A stretch of DNA of 64,000 nucleotides from Brucepastera parasyntrophica. GTDB lineage: Bacteria; Spirochaetota; Spirochaetia; Treponematales; Treponemataceae. A program made the translations under genes and the position numbers. The stretch is from contig NZ_CP084606.1 in assembly GCF_022376835.1 (NCBI RefSeq), positions 434,001 through 498,000 of the forward strand, in the 5' to 3' direction. The notes beneath the pieces are model-generated. The model saw nothing but the letters and a program-made list of their open reading frames with translations, did no database searches and had not been told where the DNA came from. Below are positions 52,511 to 62,786 of the stretch, one piece after another (position 1 is the first letter of the stretch; the number at the start of each line of letters is the position of its first letter).

Positions 52511-53467
52511 TTATCCATGGGGATGTGTCTGATGATATAATTCCTTCAGTTGCTCCTGGGTCACATGAGTATATTTCTGGGTAGTGGAAATACTCGCATG
52601 TCCGAGAAGTTCCTGAACAATTCGTATGTCGGCACCCCGGTTTATCATTGTTGTTGCAAATGAATGACGCAGGGCATGGGGAGATAAATGCCGGAGTTCA
52701 TTGCTGTTTTCCGAATAATGAGCGACAATAAACTGTATCCCTCTCACAGAGAGAGGGTTTCCCCGACGGGAAATAAATAAGGCTTTTTTTCCGGCCGTGT
52801 TTTCCTGCATGGTATCAAGCAATGCTTTCCGTTCCGGCAAATAGCCGGCGAGGGCCGCCTGCGCCGGTTTTGAGAAAAAAACCTTCCTGTCCTTATTGCC
52901 CTTTCCGGTAACAATGGCGGAAGTCCCTGACGCTCCCATGTCTTCCATTTTCAATCCGGCAAGCTCGGAAACACGGCAGCCTGTTGAATATAACAGCATG
53001 AGCAGAGCGGTATCCCGCGCAGGCCATAGTGAAGGCTTTTTAGCTTTTTTATGACTTTCCTCTGAAGCCGGATTACCAGCGTCTTCTCCGGACAGATTTC
53101 CTCCTGAAGGCGATGCGCAGAATTTCTGCGCGTCCTCTGCAAAAAGAAACCGGGGCAATTTTTGCGGAACTTTCAGATTACGGATTCCCGAAGCTGGATT
53201 GTCTTTTCTCAATCCGAACCGGATGAGATACCGGTAAAACCCGCGTACGGCAGCCAGTGTCCTGTTTATACTGGACGGTTCATAGTTTTTTTTGCCAAGA
53301 TCAGCAAGAAAGAGGCGTATATCGGCTGTATTTGCTTCAAGAGGGGATTCTCCGGACAAATATGCATCGAATAGAGCTAAATCATTCTGATAACTGCTTA
53401 CAGTTCGGGGGGAAAGATTTCTGATGCCTGCAATATACGCAAGATAGTTTTCAAAATACTGATCCAT
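52511..53467 (-). CDS. xerC: Tyrosine recombinase XerC
   Basis: Works with XerD at dif to resolve chromosome dimers. The 318-residue protein has the SAM-like N-terminal core ([30 protein letters not shown]) and the catalytic set Arg in [10 protein letters not shown], Lys in [30 protein letters not shown] and the nucleophile Tyr in QKYTH. It carries an extra loop of about 30 polar residues between the two domains ([20 protein letters not shown]). Placed between topA and hslV, the same place as Bacillus codV. Confidence 0.94.
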   Translation of the reverse strand: MDQYFENYLAYIAGIRNLSPRTVSSYQNDLALFDAYLSGESPLEANTADIRLFLADLGKKNYEPSSINRTLAAVRGFYRYLIRFGLRKDNPASGIRNLKVPQKLPRFLFAEDAQKFCASPSGGNLSGEDAGNPASEESHKKAKKPSLWPARDTALLMLLYSTGCRVSELAGLKMEDMGASGTSAIVTGKGNKDRKVFFSKPAQAALAGYLPERKALLDTMQENTAGKKALFISRRGNPLSVRGIQFIVAHYSENSNELRHLSPHALRHSFATTMINRGADIRIVQELLGHASISTTQKYTHVTQEQLKELYHQTHPHG

Positions 53468-53469
53468 CT

Positions 53470-55626
53470 CTATTCTTCCACATCCTTATTTTCCAGGGCC
53501 TCCGGTTCTTCCGCAGCTTCCTGCTGGGTATGCAAATAATCACATTCCGGATTAATACAGGATTTAAAGGCCCCGTTCTTTTTATCATACTTTTCCACAA
53601 GGAACTGTCCGCATTTCGGACAATTGGCGTTTATGGGTTTAAAGTGCGTGATAAAATCACATTCCGGATAATTTGTACATCCGTAAAATTCCTTGCCTCT
53701 GCCCTTTGTCTTGCGCGCCACAATTTCGCCGTCACAGCCGGGACGGGGACATTTTGCGAGCGGGATGGAACGGGTATTCTTGCATTCGGGAAAACCGGAA
53801 CAGGCAAGAAAGAATCCGAACCGCCCAAGTTTTTTCATCATTGGCCTGCCGCATTTTTCACAGGTATAGTCAGTGGGTTCGTCAAGCGTGCCTTTTATAC
53901 TGTCAAGGTTCTCCATTACCTGATCTACCTGCTGCTTAAAAGGCGTAAAAAATGTTTTAAGCATTTCAGGCCATTCAATTTTGTCTTCTTCGACCTGATC
54001 GAGTTCATTTTCAATATTCGCCGTAAAATTTACATCGATTACCGATGGAAACTGTTCAACAAGTATGTCGTTGATTATCCTTCCAAGCTGGGTTGGAACA
54101 AGCTGTTTATTTGAACGGGTAACATAATACCGGTCCAGAAGTACGGAAATAATAGGCGCATAAGTTGATGGCCGGCCTATTCCCTTTTCCTCCAGCGTTT
54201 TAACAATAGAAGCGTCCGTGTAACGCGCAGGTCCCTGCGTAAAATGCTGTTCAGGATGAAAACTTTTCACTTCAAGTTTTTCACCGATTTTCATTTCAGG
54301 CAGCAGATTTTCTTTTTCTTCTTTTGAAATCAGGGTCTTTATAACTTTATAAAAACCTTTTTCAAAAATCTTTGTGGAAGAAATGCGGAACAGAGCCTCG
54401 CCCGCGCGGATTTCAATACTGGATGTCCGGCTGCGCGCGTTTATCATTTGACTCGAAACAAAACGCTCCCAGATTATGGTGTATAATCTGTACTGATCGC
54501 GGGTAAGAAATTCCTTGACATAATCAGGCGTATAGGTAACATAAGTCGGACGTATTGCCTCATGCGCATCCTGGGCTTTTTTTTCTATTGAATACTCTAT
54601 TGCCGCAGGCGGAAGTTCCGCGGGATACTTTTCGGAAATCCATTTGCGGACTTCCTCAAGTGCGACAGCTGATATGCGGACGGAGTCGGTCCTCATATAT
54701 GTAATTAAACCGACTCTGTTCGAACCGATCGCAATACCCTCATACAATTGCTGGGCAATTTGCATAGTCTTTTTGGAAGTAAAACCAAGCCGGTTCGCCG
54801 CCATTTGCTGCAGTTTGGATGTTGTAAAAGGAGGCTTGGGATGTATGGTTTTTTCCGTAACTTTTATGTCTGTAATTTCACACTCACTGTTACCAATCTC
54901 ATCGATGATTTTTCGGACTGATTCTTCATCCTTCAGCTCCGGTTTTTCATTGCGATATTGAACCAGTTGGGCGGTAAATTCATGACGTCCTTTGATAAAA
55001 TCAGCGTCAAGCGACCAGTATTCTTCCGGAATAAAATTTTCGACTTCTTTTTCACGTTCGCAGATAAGGCGGAGCGCAACAGACTGAACCCGGCCGGCGG
55101 AAAGCCCATTTTTTACCTTTTTCCATAAAAGCGGGGAAAGATTATATCCGACGAGCCGGTCAAGAATTCTTCGGGCTTTTTGCGCGTTAACCTTTGATTC
55201 GTCAATTTCCTGGGGATGCTGAACAGACTCCCGGATTGCCTGGGGAGTAATCTCATTAAAAACAATCCGGCGAATAGGTACATCATATTTTGACTTGATA
55301 GAATTACGTAAATGCCAGGCAATAGCCTCACCTTCACGATCATTATCACTCGCAAGAAGAACTTCTCTGGACTTTTTCGCATCAGACTGCAGTTCTTTCA
55401 GTATTTTGGCCCGGCCCCGGACTGTTATATACTCGGGCTGAAAATTATGGTCAACGTCAATTGCAAGGCGGGATTTCGGGAGATCTATCAGATGCCCCAT
55501 TGATGCTTTAACAACATATCCATCGCCAAGATACTTTTCAATTGTTTTTGCCTTAGCCGGTGATTCAACAATAACCAGCGCAGATTTTGAATCTTCCTTT
55601 TTCTTTGCGGTACCTTTGGAAGGCAT
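53470..55626 (-). CDS. topA: DNA topoisomerase I (type IA)
   Basis: Relaxes negative supercoils. The 718-residue protein has a Lys-rich start, the Toprim domain ALVIVESPAKAKTIEKYLG and LASDNDREGEAIAWHL (acidic triad), the active Tyr in GLITYMRTDSVR near residue 310, and three C-terminal Cys4 zinc ribbons (CEKCGRPMMKK, CPRPGCDGEIVARK, CPKCGQFLVEK). A GGAG lies upstream of the ATG. It is followed by xerC two bases later. Confidence 0.98.
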   Translation of the reverse strand: MPSKGTAKKKEDSKSALVIVESPAKAKTIEKYLGDGYVVKASMGHLIDLPKSRLAIDVDHNFQPEYITVRGRAKILKELQSDAKKSREVLLASDNDREGEAIAWHLRNSIKSKYDVPIRRIVFNEITPQAIRESVQHPQEIDESKVNAQKARRILDRLVGYNLSPLLWKKVKNGLSAGRVQSVALRLICEREKEVENFIPEEYWSLDADFIKGRHEFTAQLVQYRNEKPELKDEESVRKIIDEIGNSECEITDIKVTEKTIHPKPPFTTSKLQQMAANRLGFTSKKTMQIAQQLYEGIAIGSNRVGLITYMRTDSVRISAVALEEVRKWISEKYPAELPPAAIEYSIEKKAQDAHEAIRPTYVTYTPDYVKEFLTRDQYRLYTIIWERFVSSQMINARSRTSSIEIRAGEALFRISSTKIFEKGFYKVIKTLISKEEKENLLPEMKIGEKLEVKSFHPEQHFTQGPARYTDASIVKTLEEKGIGRPSTYAPIISVLLDRYYVTRSNKQLVPTQLGRIINDILVEQFPSVIDVNFTANIENELDQVEEDKIEWPEMLKTFFTPFKQQVDQVMENLDSIKGTLDEPTDYTCEKCGRPMMKKLGRFGFFLACSGFPECKNTRSIPLAKCPRPGCDGEIVARKTKGRGKEFYGCTNYPECDFITHFKPINANCPKCGQFLVEKYDKKNGAFKSCINPECDYLHTQQEAAEEPEALENKDVEE

Positions 55627-55692
55627 AGTAAGTACTCCTGCATATCCTTAAATTCGCAGCTCTCGAAGCCTGCGGAGTTAATAAGCCGATTT

Positions 55693-56664
55693 TTAAAAAT
55701 CAAGCATTTGCTGCATTTCCGTTCCGGCCGCAGCATAAGCAGAAAAAGAACCTGTATTCTTTTTCTGCTGTTTTTTCTCACCCTGTATGAGCGGGGAATT
55801 CCACAATTCCAGCACTTCTGCGGCTTTGGAAATGGCCGGAGCGCCCTGTTCATACAGTAATTGAATACCTTTTCCTCTGACCGAGCTCAAAGCTCCGCCA
55901 TATACATATAAATCACGGCCCTGTTCAAGAGCAAAATCAGCCGTTATCAGTGCGCCTGATTTTTCAGGAGCCTCAATAACAATAACGGACCGTGACAGCC
56001 CTGAAATAATCCTGTTACGCTGGGGAAAGCGAAACTGGAGGGGTTTGGAACCCGGAGAATATTCACTGAGCAGACAGCCGCCGCAGTCAAGCATTTTAGC
56101 CGCCAGACGGCAATTGCTCCGCGGATAAATCTGTTCAACACCGCAGGCCAGCACCCCGACTGAAGCTCCGCCGCCTTCAGTGTTTCCTTTATGCGCAAAG
56201 GCGTCAATGCCATAAGCAAGTCCGGAAACCACGGAAATTCCCGCCTCAGCAAATTCTCTTCCCAAACGCAGGGCCGCCAGAACGGAATCCCCGGTAGGAG
56301 AACGTGTCCCGACCATTCCCACAAGAGGTTTCCGGGGATCGGGAAGCTGCCCCCGCCAGAAAAGGCAAAAAGGCGGATCATATATTTCCCGAAGCTGGGG
56401 CGGATATTCAGATGAAATAATGGAAACAAAATGAATACCGAATTTATTCATTATTTCCAGATCATGCTGGATTCTGTCCTTCAGTGTCGCCGGCGCCCAT
56501 ACACAATCTGAACGCATCCTCCGGCCGATAAGATAACCAATATCTTCTATAGAAAGTAACGCAAGCTCCTGAATATTGTCAAGTTTTTCCCACAGAAACT
56601 CTTTTTCTGCACATGAGAGAAATTGGCAGTACACAAGCCCCAAAGTTAATTCAGTTTTGTCCAT
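55693..56664 (-). CDS. dprA: DNA processing protein DprA (Smf)
   Basis: Loads RecA on incoming single-stranded DNA in transformable bacteria, and is also widespread in others. The 323-residue protein has an N-terminal helical domain and a Rossmann fold with VGMVGTRSPTGDSVL, SGLAYGIDAFAH, GGASVGVLACGVEQIYP, LLSEYSPGSKP, FPQRNRIISGLS and EKSGALITADFALEQGR. A short Gln/Lys-rich tail replaces the winged-helix domain of longer members. The frame is open 13 codons further upstream, but MDKTELTLG is the better start. It overlaps the TPR lipoprotein gene by 14 bases. Confidence 0.95.
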   Translation of the reverse strand: MDKTELTLGLVYCQFLSCAEKEFLWEKLDNIQELALLSIEDIGYLIGRRMRSDCVWAPATLKDRIQHDLEIMNKFGIHFVSIISSEYPPQLREIYDPPFCLFWRGQLPDPRKPLVGMVGTRSPTGDSVLAALRLGREFAEAGISVVSGLAYGIDAFAHKGNTEGGGASVGVLACGVEQIYPRSNCRLAAKMLDCGGCLLSEYSPGSKPLQFRFPQRNRIISGLSRSVIVIEAPEKSGALITADFALEQGRDLYVYGGALSSVRGKGIQLLYEQGAPAISKAAEVLELWNSPLIQGEKKQQKKNTGSFSAYAAAGTEMQQMLDF

Positions 56665-57378
56665 AGGCCCTTTCCAGAACAAAAGATTTGTTGGTCTCCG
56701 CATTGGCCCTTATATCTTCCGCCCGTGTCGAAGCAAGTATTCTGTCATACATTGCAATGGATTTATCATACTCGCCGATTGAGTAATAGGCACGCCCCAG
56801 CACAAACATCGCATCAAAATTCCTTTTTTCAATCTCGTTTATCAGCTCAAGATAGGGAATGGCCCTTTCCGGCTGGTCAAATTCAAAGACATATAAAACT
56901 GAAAGTCCGTATAAAGCCCTGACATACCGGGGTTCAATCTCGATTGCCCGCAAATATGCTGATTCAGCCAGTGCATAATACCGCTGCTGGTCAAGATCGC
57001 TTCCCGTTGCATTATAGTCAAGGGCGGCCTTTGCCATATATCCGGCGCAAACCCCGACATAATAAAAAGATTCTGGTTTGTCGGATAATATTCTATTGCC
57101 ATCCTGAAATTCTCGAGGGCCTTGCCATACATTCTGTTATCAAGATAACGGGTCCCGAGAATTTTATACCAGGTACCAACCCTTATTTCAGCATTAATAA
57201 TATCTTCTACCCTGTTTTGATATTTCTTTATTGCATCGGTGAGTTCATCGATTGTGGTCGGATTATCAACACCTTCTTCCAGGGCCTGCATCCGCCGTAT
57301 CATATTTGTGTTTGGACCGCAGGAAACAAACAGAGACAAGATCAGGCCCGAAAATAGTATTTTATAGAAATATTTCAT
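56651..57378 (-). CDS. TPR lipoprotein, broken by a one-base frameshift in this sequence
   Basis: An N-terminal lipoprotein signal (MKYFYKILFSGLILSLFVSC, Cys20) is followed by TPR units. The frame fails after NQNLF (IMSGFAPD), while the next frame continues YYVGVCAGYMAKAALDYN and two further TPRs (ESAYLRAIEIEPRYVRALY, IAMYDRILASTRAEDIRA). Adding one A to the plus-strand run at 57064-57068 joins both into about 242 residues. The ATG has GGAGG upstream. It should be anchored in a membrane facing the periplasm, possibly as an assembly factor; its partners are unknown. Confidence 0.85.
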
Positions 57379-57413
57379 AATGCAACCTCCGTGTATTCTT
57401 ATCAGGACAAAAA

Positions 57414-58307
57414 TTATTTTTTGTCCTGCAAATTATCAAAAAACTCGGCGTGATATAATCCCAAAGATTCATCTTCAATATGGGTATAAATCTGCGTAGT
57501 CGAAATATCCGCATGTCCGAGCAGATCCTGCACTGATCTGAGATCAGCCCCGCCCGCCAGCATATGGGTTGCAAATGAATGGCGGAGTGTATGGATTTTC
57601 GCAGTTATGCCCGACCGCACTTCTATCTCCTGAAACCGGCTCCAGATTCCCTTGCGGGTAATCCGGCCTCCCCGGCTATTAAGAAAAACGGCGCTTGAAA
57701 TCCGGTTTCCGAGCAGCAGCTGCCGGGGGCCATCCAGATATATGCGCAGCCATTTTTCAGCCTCATTCCCAAAAGGAACGAGCCTTTCTTTTCTTCCTTT
57801 TCCGGTAACAACAATCATTCTTTCTTTAAAATGAATATCAGGCAGAGAAAGAAGAACTGCCTCATTTACCCTGAGTCCGCATGAATATATCAGCTCAAAC
57901 AGGGTCCTGTCCCGTATACCATTCGGTTTTTCTGTCGGAATGGCCGCGAGAAATATATTTACCTGCTCGGGAGAAAGTACACGCGGAAGATGTTTCCCGC
58001 GCGAAGGGCTTTCCAGAAGCTCCGCAGGATTTTCCGTACATATGCGTTCCAGAATTAAAAACCGGAAAAATGAACGCAATGCCGCAATATCTTTTGCAAG
58101 TGTTTTCCCCTTTATTCCCGAAAAAGCACGCTCGTTTATAAAACCTATGCAAGCTTCCGGAGTAACGGATTGAATCTGTATCCCTTTATCTTCAAGCCAT
58201 TCCAAAAAAAACTGCACCGTCCCTGCATAAGTCTCGGCAGTCAGCTCGGATGCTGACTCTCCGGTGATTAAGAAAGCATAAAATGAACGTACCAGCCGGG
58301 GTTTCAG
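57414..58307 (-). CDS. xerD: Tyrosine recombinase XerD, probably starting at CTG
   Basis: Partner of XerC in chromosome dimer resolution. The catalytic residues are present: Arg in [13 protein letters not shown], Lys in [30 protein letters not shown] and Tyr in QIYTH. The N-terminal core needs residues upstream of the first conventional start (GTG at 58217): [27 protein letters not shown] fits the family. No ATG, GTG or TTG is available there. A CTG that overlaps the ftsZ stop (CTGA) with AAAAGG seven bases upstream gives 297 residues, the usual XerD length. I use it as the start. A base error that hides an ATG is the alternative. Confidence 0.85.
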   Translation of the reverse strand: MKPRLVRSFYAFLITGESASELTAETYAGTVQFFLEWLEDKGIQIQSVTPEACIGFINERAFSGIKGKTLAKDIAALRSFFRFLILERICTENPAELLESPSRGKHLPRVLSPEQVNIFLAAIPTEKPNGIRDRTLFELIYSCGLRVNEAVLLSLPDIHFKERMIVVTGKGRKERLVPFGNEAEKWLRIYLDGPRQLLLGNRISSAVFLNSRGGRITRKGIWSRFQEIEVRSGITAKIHTLRHSFATHMLAGGADLRSVQDLLGHADISTTQIYTHIEDESLGLYHAEFFDNLQDKK

Positions 58308-59515
58308 TTTTCGGCCTTTTGCTGCTGCATCCGGACAATAGCAGGTATTTCCAGATCATCCGCAGCAGCCGGCATTTTCATTGAGGAAATAGGCATACTG
58401 CTGTTTCGTGTACCCAGGCCTGATATTGTTTTCTGGCTCCGGTCATTCCACTGTTTCCACTCGGCCCCGCTTACAAAATCGCCGTTATCTGCAGGCTTTG
58501 CCTTTTCCGCATGAACCTTCGCAGTCTTGTCGCCGACCGGATAATGGGCGTTGAGAGGAATAAAGCCTGTGGCGACAACAGTTACATTTATCTGGTCGCC
58601 GAGAGAGTTATCAAAGGCGGTTCCGTATGTGATCAGAGCGTTTCCGTCAGCATTCGCCGTAATAATCTTTACAATCTCTTCAACTTCATACAGGGTCAGT
58701 TCATCGCTGCCGGTGATATTAATAAGAATATGATTCGCGCCTTCAATATTCGAGTCTTCAAGAAGAGGATTATTGATTGCATTTGTCGCAGCGTTAACAG
58801 CCCGGTTGTCGCCTTCGCCGAGGCCGGTACCCATAATCGCATCGCCCTTTCCTTCCATGACCGTTTTTACATCGGCAAAATCAATATTGATTATTCCGGG
58901 ACGGGTTATCAGGTCGGAAATTCCCTGAACAGCCTGACGGAGAACATCATCAGCCATGAGGAATGCATCCCGGATGGGAGTGCGTTTGTTAACAAGTTTC
59001 AGTAAATGCTGATTGGGGATAACAATAAGAGAATCTACAGCCTCACGGAGTTTTTCAATTCCTTCATCAGCCAGTCTCTGTTTTACTTTTCCTTCAAAAT
59101 CAAAGGGGCGGGTAACTACTCCGACTGTTAAGGCTCCCTGTTCCCGGGAAATCCGGGCAATAACGGGAATAGACCCTGTACCGGTTCCTCCGCCCATTCC
59201 TGCCGTAACAAAAACCATATCAGCGCCGCGGACAGCATTGGTAATGGCTTCTATATCTTCTTCGGCGGCCTTTTCACCGATTTCCGGCTTACCGCCGGCC
59301 CCGAGACCTCCGGTCAGTTTTGATCCGATAGTCAGTTTTATCGGCGCATTCGCATAATTTAATGCCTGCATATCGGTATTAGCGACAATAAATTCGACAT
59401 TTTGAAGGCCGCTTGCCATCATACGGTTAACCGCATTGGAACCGCCTCCGCCCGCGCCCACAACCTTAATAATTGTTGGATTCGCTTCCTTCTGTTCAAT
59501 TATTTCAAAATTCAT
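58304..59515 (-). CDS. ftsZ: Cell division protein FtsZ
   Basis: Tubulin-like GTPase that forms the division ring. The 403-residue protein has [17 protein letters not shown], the tubulin signature [20 protein letters not shown] near residue 110, the GTPase T7-loop [13 protein letters not shown] near 215 and the C-terminal peptide [14 protein letters not shown] that binds FtsA and other partners. The linker before it is short and Ser/Lys-rich. It follows ftsA by about 40 bases. Confidence 0.99.
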   Translation of the reverse strand: MNFEIIEQKEANPTIIKVVGAGGGGSNAVNRMMASGLQNVEFIVANTDMQALNYANAPIKLTIGSKLTGGLGAGGKPEIGEKAAEEDIEAITNAVRGADMVFVTAGMGGGTGTGSIPVIARISREQGALTVGVVTRPFDFEGKVKQRLADEGIEKLREAVDSLIVIPNQHLLKLVNKRTPIRDAFLMADDVLRQAVQGISDLITRPGIINIDFADVKTVMEGKGDAIMGTGLGEGDNRAVNAATNAINNPLLEDSNIEGANHILINITGSDELTLYEVEEIVKIITANADGNALITYGTAFDNSLGDQINVTVVATGFIPLNAHYPVGDKTAKVHAEKAKPADNGDFVSGAEWKQWNDRSQKTISGLGTRNSSMPISSMKMPAAADDLEIPAIVRMQQQKAEN

Positions 59516-59557
59516 TTGTTCCTCCCCCAGAAAAACAGATAATTATTTATCTCTATT

Positions 59558-60799
59558 TTAAAAAAATTCCTTAAACCAGCTTTTTATCCTGCCGGAAACC
59601 GTTTTTGCAGGATACTCACGGTGTATCTGTTCGGTACGCTGTTTACTATATTGCTCATAAGCAGTGAGGAACAGACCTATTACTGTTGCGTAGTCGGGAC
59701 TGCGGTAATCACCTGTCAGCCCGCCGTAATTTCCGGGAAATCCTATCCGGATAGCCTGGGTATCAAAAATTTCGGAAGCAAGTTCCACTACACCGGGAAG
59801 ATTTGCGCCCCCTCCTGTTATAACTACATTTCCCGAAAACGGACGGGAATGAATAATTCCTTTGATTTTTTCATGAACCATGGTAAGTATTTCAGCCATT
59901 CGGGGCTGAATAATTTCGCATATTTCCGAACGGGGAATAACAAGCGGAGGCCGGCCGCCCACCCCGGGAAGAAGCACTTCCTCATTTTCTTCAATAAGCG
60001 GCATCCAGCAGCAGCCTTCATCTACTTTTATTTTTTCAGCTGTTTCTGCGGAAATTCCCTTAACAATGGAAATGTCATTTGTAACCTGAATTCCTCCCAC
60101 CGGAAGAACTGCAGTATATAAGGGCGCCCCGCCTGCCATAACCAGAACAGTTGTAGTGCCTCCGCCGAGATCGATCATGATTGAACCAAGTTCCGATTCT
60201 TCCTCTGTCATAACGGCCTTCACCGCGGCGAGACCGTTAAACATATGGGCATCGATTAAAAGATTGGCCCGGTTAACACTGTTTTCAAGAATTTTTATCG
60301 AAGTTGCGGAACCAGTAATAATATGAACTTCAGCTTCAAGGCGGACCCCGATCATATTCCGCGGATCTTTTATGCCTTTCTGGTCATCAACTATATAAGA
60401 CTGGGGGACAACATGGAGCATCTTTCTGTCCATGGGAATGACAATGGCTTTTGCCGCATCGATTACCCTGTTTATATCCTCTTTTCCTATTTCCCGATTA
60501 TCACGCCCCCGTCCGCTCACCGCTACCACACCGCGTGAATTAATGCCTTCAATATGGGTGCCGCCTACGCCAATCAGGCAATGCGTGACCTCAACTCCGG
60601 ACATCATCTCTGCCGTTTCAATAGCCTGGGAAATTGACGCTACAGTATTTTCAATATTGACAACGACACCCTTTCGTAACCCGGTTGACGGGCTGCTGCC
60701 CACACCGGTAACATGAAAGACGCCATCATCGGAAATTTCACCTATAATTGCCCGGACCTTACTGGTCCCTATATCGAGCCCGACAACATAGTCACTCAC
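59558..60799 (-). CDS. ftsA: Cell division protein FtsA
   Basis: Actin-like ATPase that tethers FtsZ to the membrane. The 413-residue protein has GLDIGTSKVRAIIGE (phosphate 1), SIMIDLGGGTTTVLVM (phosphate 2), the extra SHS2 domain between and VVITGGGANLPGVVELASEIF (adenosine motif). The C-terminus ends in an amphipathic helix (GRIKSWFKEFF) that would sit on the membrane. Located between ftsQ and ftsZ. Confidence 0.98.
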   Translation of the reverse strand: MSDYVVGLDIGTSKVRAIIGEISDDGVFHVTGVGSSPSTGLRKGVVVNIENTVASISQAIETAEMMSGVEVTHCLIGVGGTHIEGINSRGVVAVSGRGRDNREIGKEDINRVIDAAKAIVIPMDRKMLHVVPQSYIVDDQKGIKDPRNMIGVRLEAEVHIITGSATSIKILENSVNRANLLIDAHMFNGLAAVKAVMTEEESELGSIMIDLGGGTTTVLVMAGGAPLYTAVLPVGGIQVTNDISIVKGISAETAEKIKVDEGCCWMPLIEENEEVLLPGVGGRPPLVIPRSEICEIIQPRMAEILTMVHEKIKGIIHSRPFSGNVVITGGGANLPGVVELASEIFDTQAIRIGFPGNYGGLTGDYRSPDYATVIGLFLTAYEQYSKQRTEQIHREYPAKTVSGRIKSWFKEFF

Positions 60800-60849
60800 A
60801 GCGGCTCCCCCTTTCTCCGATCATCCACTGTATCAAGAAAATACTTTAT

Positions 60850-61647
60850 TTAATTATGTTTAAGGCGGTACGCGGCCGTACCAGCCCGGATATCTATTTC
60901 TTCAATATCAAGCGCAAGGTCCTGCACAACATCCAATACAAGCATCATATACTGTAATGACTCTTCATTCAACGCCTTATCCGTACGCACCCGAATCTGA
61001 TTATTCACCGGATACATAACAAGATCATATCCGCCATATGTCTTTTGATCAATTTTAATTTCAGAAATTGATGAAAGAAGTGCAGGATTTTTTGATTCAA
61101 TATGATGCAACTGCGTTAAAAGCGGTTTCAGCTGGGCGTGAAGCCGCATTCCGGGAATGACCTCCTCGAAGGTAAGTCCTGTCAGAATAGGCAAATGTGA
61201 ATCTGCAGGGATATGGCCGACACGGAACGCTATGCCGTTTTTATCTATTTCAACAGGAACTGTGCGGCCTTTTTTTTCACCGAACGCTATAGCCACCGGA
61301 GTCCTTTCCTGCAGGTTGATAACGACCCGGTCAGGGAACTTTTTTTCAACCGCCACGCTTTCAAACAGCGGATTTGCCGCCAGGCGGGATGATACAATTG
61401 CAGCATTAAAATCCAGCCATTTTTCCTTTCCGCTTATATTGGCCATATAGCAGATTTCATCATAGCCGATGGAAGGAGCTCCGCTTACCGTTATACGGAC
61501 AACTGATGTTGTGGGTATTATAACGAGGTAAAAGGCCAGCTCGAAAACGAGAAAGATAGCAAGCAGCACTATCACAATTTTAAGTAATAACGATTTCCAT
61601 GTATCAGTACTTTGTTTTGAGCGGTCAATTGCAATAGATTGCGGCAT
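60850..61647 (-). CDS. ftsQ: Cell division protein FtsQ/DivIB
   Basis: Single-pass divisome connector. The 265-residue protein has a cytoplasmic tail, one membrane segment (about 24-48, IVIVLLAIFLVFELAFYLVII), a POTRA domain starting TSVVRITVSGAPSIGYDEI, and a beta domain (VVINLQERTPVAIAFGEKKGR). The length is typical. Its start overlaps the ftsW end by about 23 bases. Identification rests on these features and its place next to ftsA. Confidence 0.88.
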   Translation of the reverse strand: MPQSIAIDRSKQSTDTWKSLLLKIVIVLLAIFLVFELAFYLVIIPTTSVVRITVSGAPSIGYDEICYMANISGKEKWLDFNAAIVSSRLAANPLFESVAVEKKFPDRVVINLQERTPVAIAFGEKKGRTVPVEIDKNGIAFRVGHIPADSHLPILTGLTFEEVIPGMRLHAQLKPLLTQLHHIESKNPALLSSISEIKIDQKTYGGYDLVMYPVNNQIRVRTDKALNEESLQYMMLVLDVVQDLALDIEEIDIRAGTAAYRLKHN

Positions 61648-62785
61648 CTTCCGTTTCCTCCCCGGTTTTATTCCTTGAAATATTTATCAGTAACCCGCAT
61701 ATACACAATGTAATCAGCAGAGATGATCCGCCTGAAGAAAAAAACGGGAGCGGAATACCGGTTGCAGGAAAAGCGCGTACGACAACCCCGATATTCATTA
61801 ATGACTGGAACAGAATGATAAAACTGCAGCCAAAGCCGAGCAAAAACCCGAACCGGCTTTTACTCTTCATACTGATTCCAAAACTCCGCAAAGAAAAAAG
61901 TATCAACATAGTGAAATAAATGAGAACGCCTAAAAAGCCCATTTCTTCGGCCCAAACCGTAAAAATAAAATCGGACTGGACTTCCGGAATACTGGAAATC
62001 TTTTTAATTCCGTTTCCAAGACCCCTTCCCCAAAAACCGCCCTCCGCAAGCGCATCAAGGGCAGCATTAACCTGATATCCCGCGCCAAGAGGGTCCCGTT
62101 CAGGATGAAGGAAGGATAATACCCGGATAACCCGGTATTCTTCCGTCAGAATCATTAAAGCAACAAAAGGGACGATCAGGACACATAACTTGATAAACCA
62201 GGAGACCTTAACACCGGCTACAAAAAACACCGCAAGGGCGGCAAGAAGAATAAAAATTGCCGTTGAAAAATCATTCTGCAAATACACAATAAAAACAAAT
62301 ACAAAAGTAACAACAGAAGCAGGAAACATTGTTGCCTTGAATTCATCAATGCGGTCATGTTTTTTTGCAAAAAGGTTTGCAAGGAACAGCACCAGGACCA
62401 TCTTGGCAAGTTCCGAAGGCTGGAAATTGAAGGAACTGAATCCGATCCACCTGCTTGCGCCATTTTTTGTAATGCCTATTCCCGGAACAAAAGTCAGAAT
62501 ACATAAAATCAGAGTAATCACTATTATCTGGGGCAGTAATTTTCTGAGCATATTCAGGCTTATTGATGCGAAAAATATCATGCCGGCAATACTGACCGCC
62601 AGATTCAGCGCCTGACGCTTAACAAAATAAAGAGGATCATCAAACAGCCGTCCGGCGTATGACAATGAGGCGGAATACAGTGTAGCAAGGCCAAGTCCGC
62701 ACATAAAAACGGTAAGCAGCACAAAAGGAATATCTATTTTTTCCGGCGTTTCATTTTTTTCTGCAAAAATATAGGGCCTTGCCAT
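61625..62785 (-). CDS. ftsW: Peptidoglycan glycosyltransferase FtsW (SEDS family)
   Basis: Polymerises lipid II in the septum with a partner class B PBP. The 386-residue protein has about ten membrane segments and the SEDS motifs SRWIGFSSFNFQPSELAKMVLVLFLA, DFSTAIFILLAALAVFF, GAGYQVNAALDALAEGGFWGRGLG and IPLPFFSSGGSSLL. The start at the second possible ATG, one base after the murF stop, is preferred. Being between murF and ftsQ makes FtsW more likely than RodA. No murG or murC is found in this block. Confidence 0.95.
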   Translation of the reverse strand: MARPYIFAEKNETPEKIDIPFVLLTVFMCGLGLATLYSASLSYAGRLFDDPLYFVKRQALNLAVSIAGMIFFASISLNMLRKLLPQIIVITLILCILTFVPGIGITKNGASRWIGFSSFNFQPSELAKMVLVLFLANLFAKKHDRIDEFKATMFPASVVTFVFVFIVYLQNDFSTAIFILLAALAVFFVAGVKVSWFIKLCVLIVPFVALMILTEEYRVIRVLSFLHPERDPLGAGYQVNAALDALAEGGFWGRGLGNGIKKISSIPEVQSDFIFTVWAEEMGFLGVLIYFTMLILFSLRSFGISMKSKSRFGFLLGFGCSFIILFQSLMNIGVVVRAFPATGIPLPFFSSGGSSLLITLCICGLLINISRNKTGEETEDAAIYCN

Positions 62786-62786
62786 T

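Noticed and set aside
57404..57427. Inverted repeat AGGACAAAAA/TTTTTGTCCT at the end of xerD as a terminator
   Set aside because: The stem is mostly A-T pairs and on the minus strand no T-tract follows, so termination is doubtful.
52511..58307. Two tyrosine recombinase genes as a sign of a prophage or integrative element
   Set aside because: They are clear XerC and XerD types beside topA and ftsZ, in conserved housekeeping positions. No other phage or transfer genes are near.
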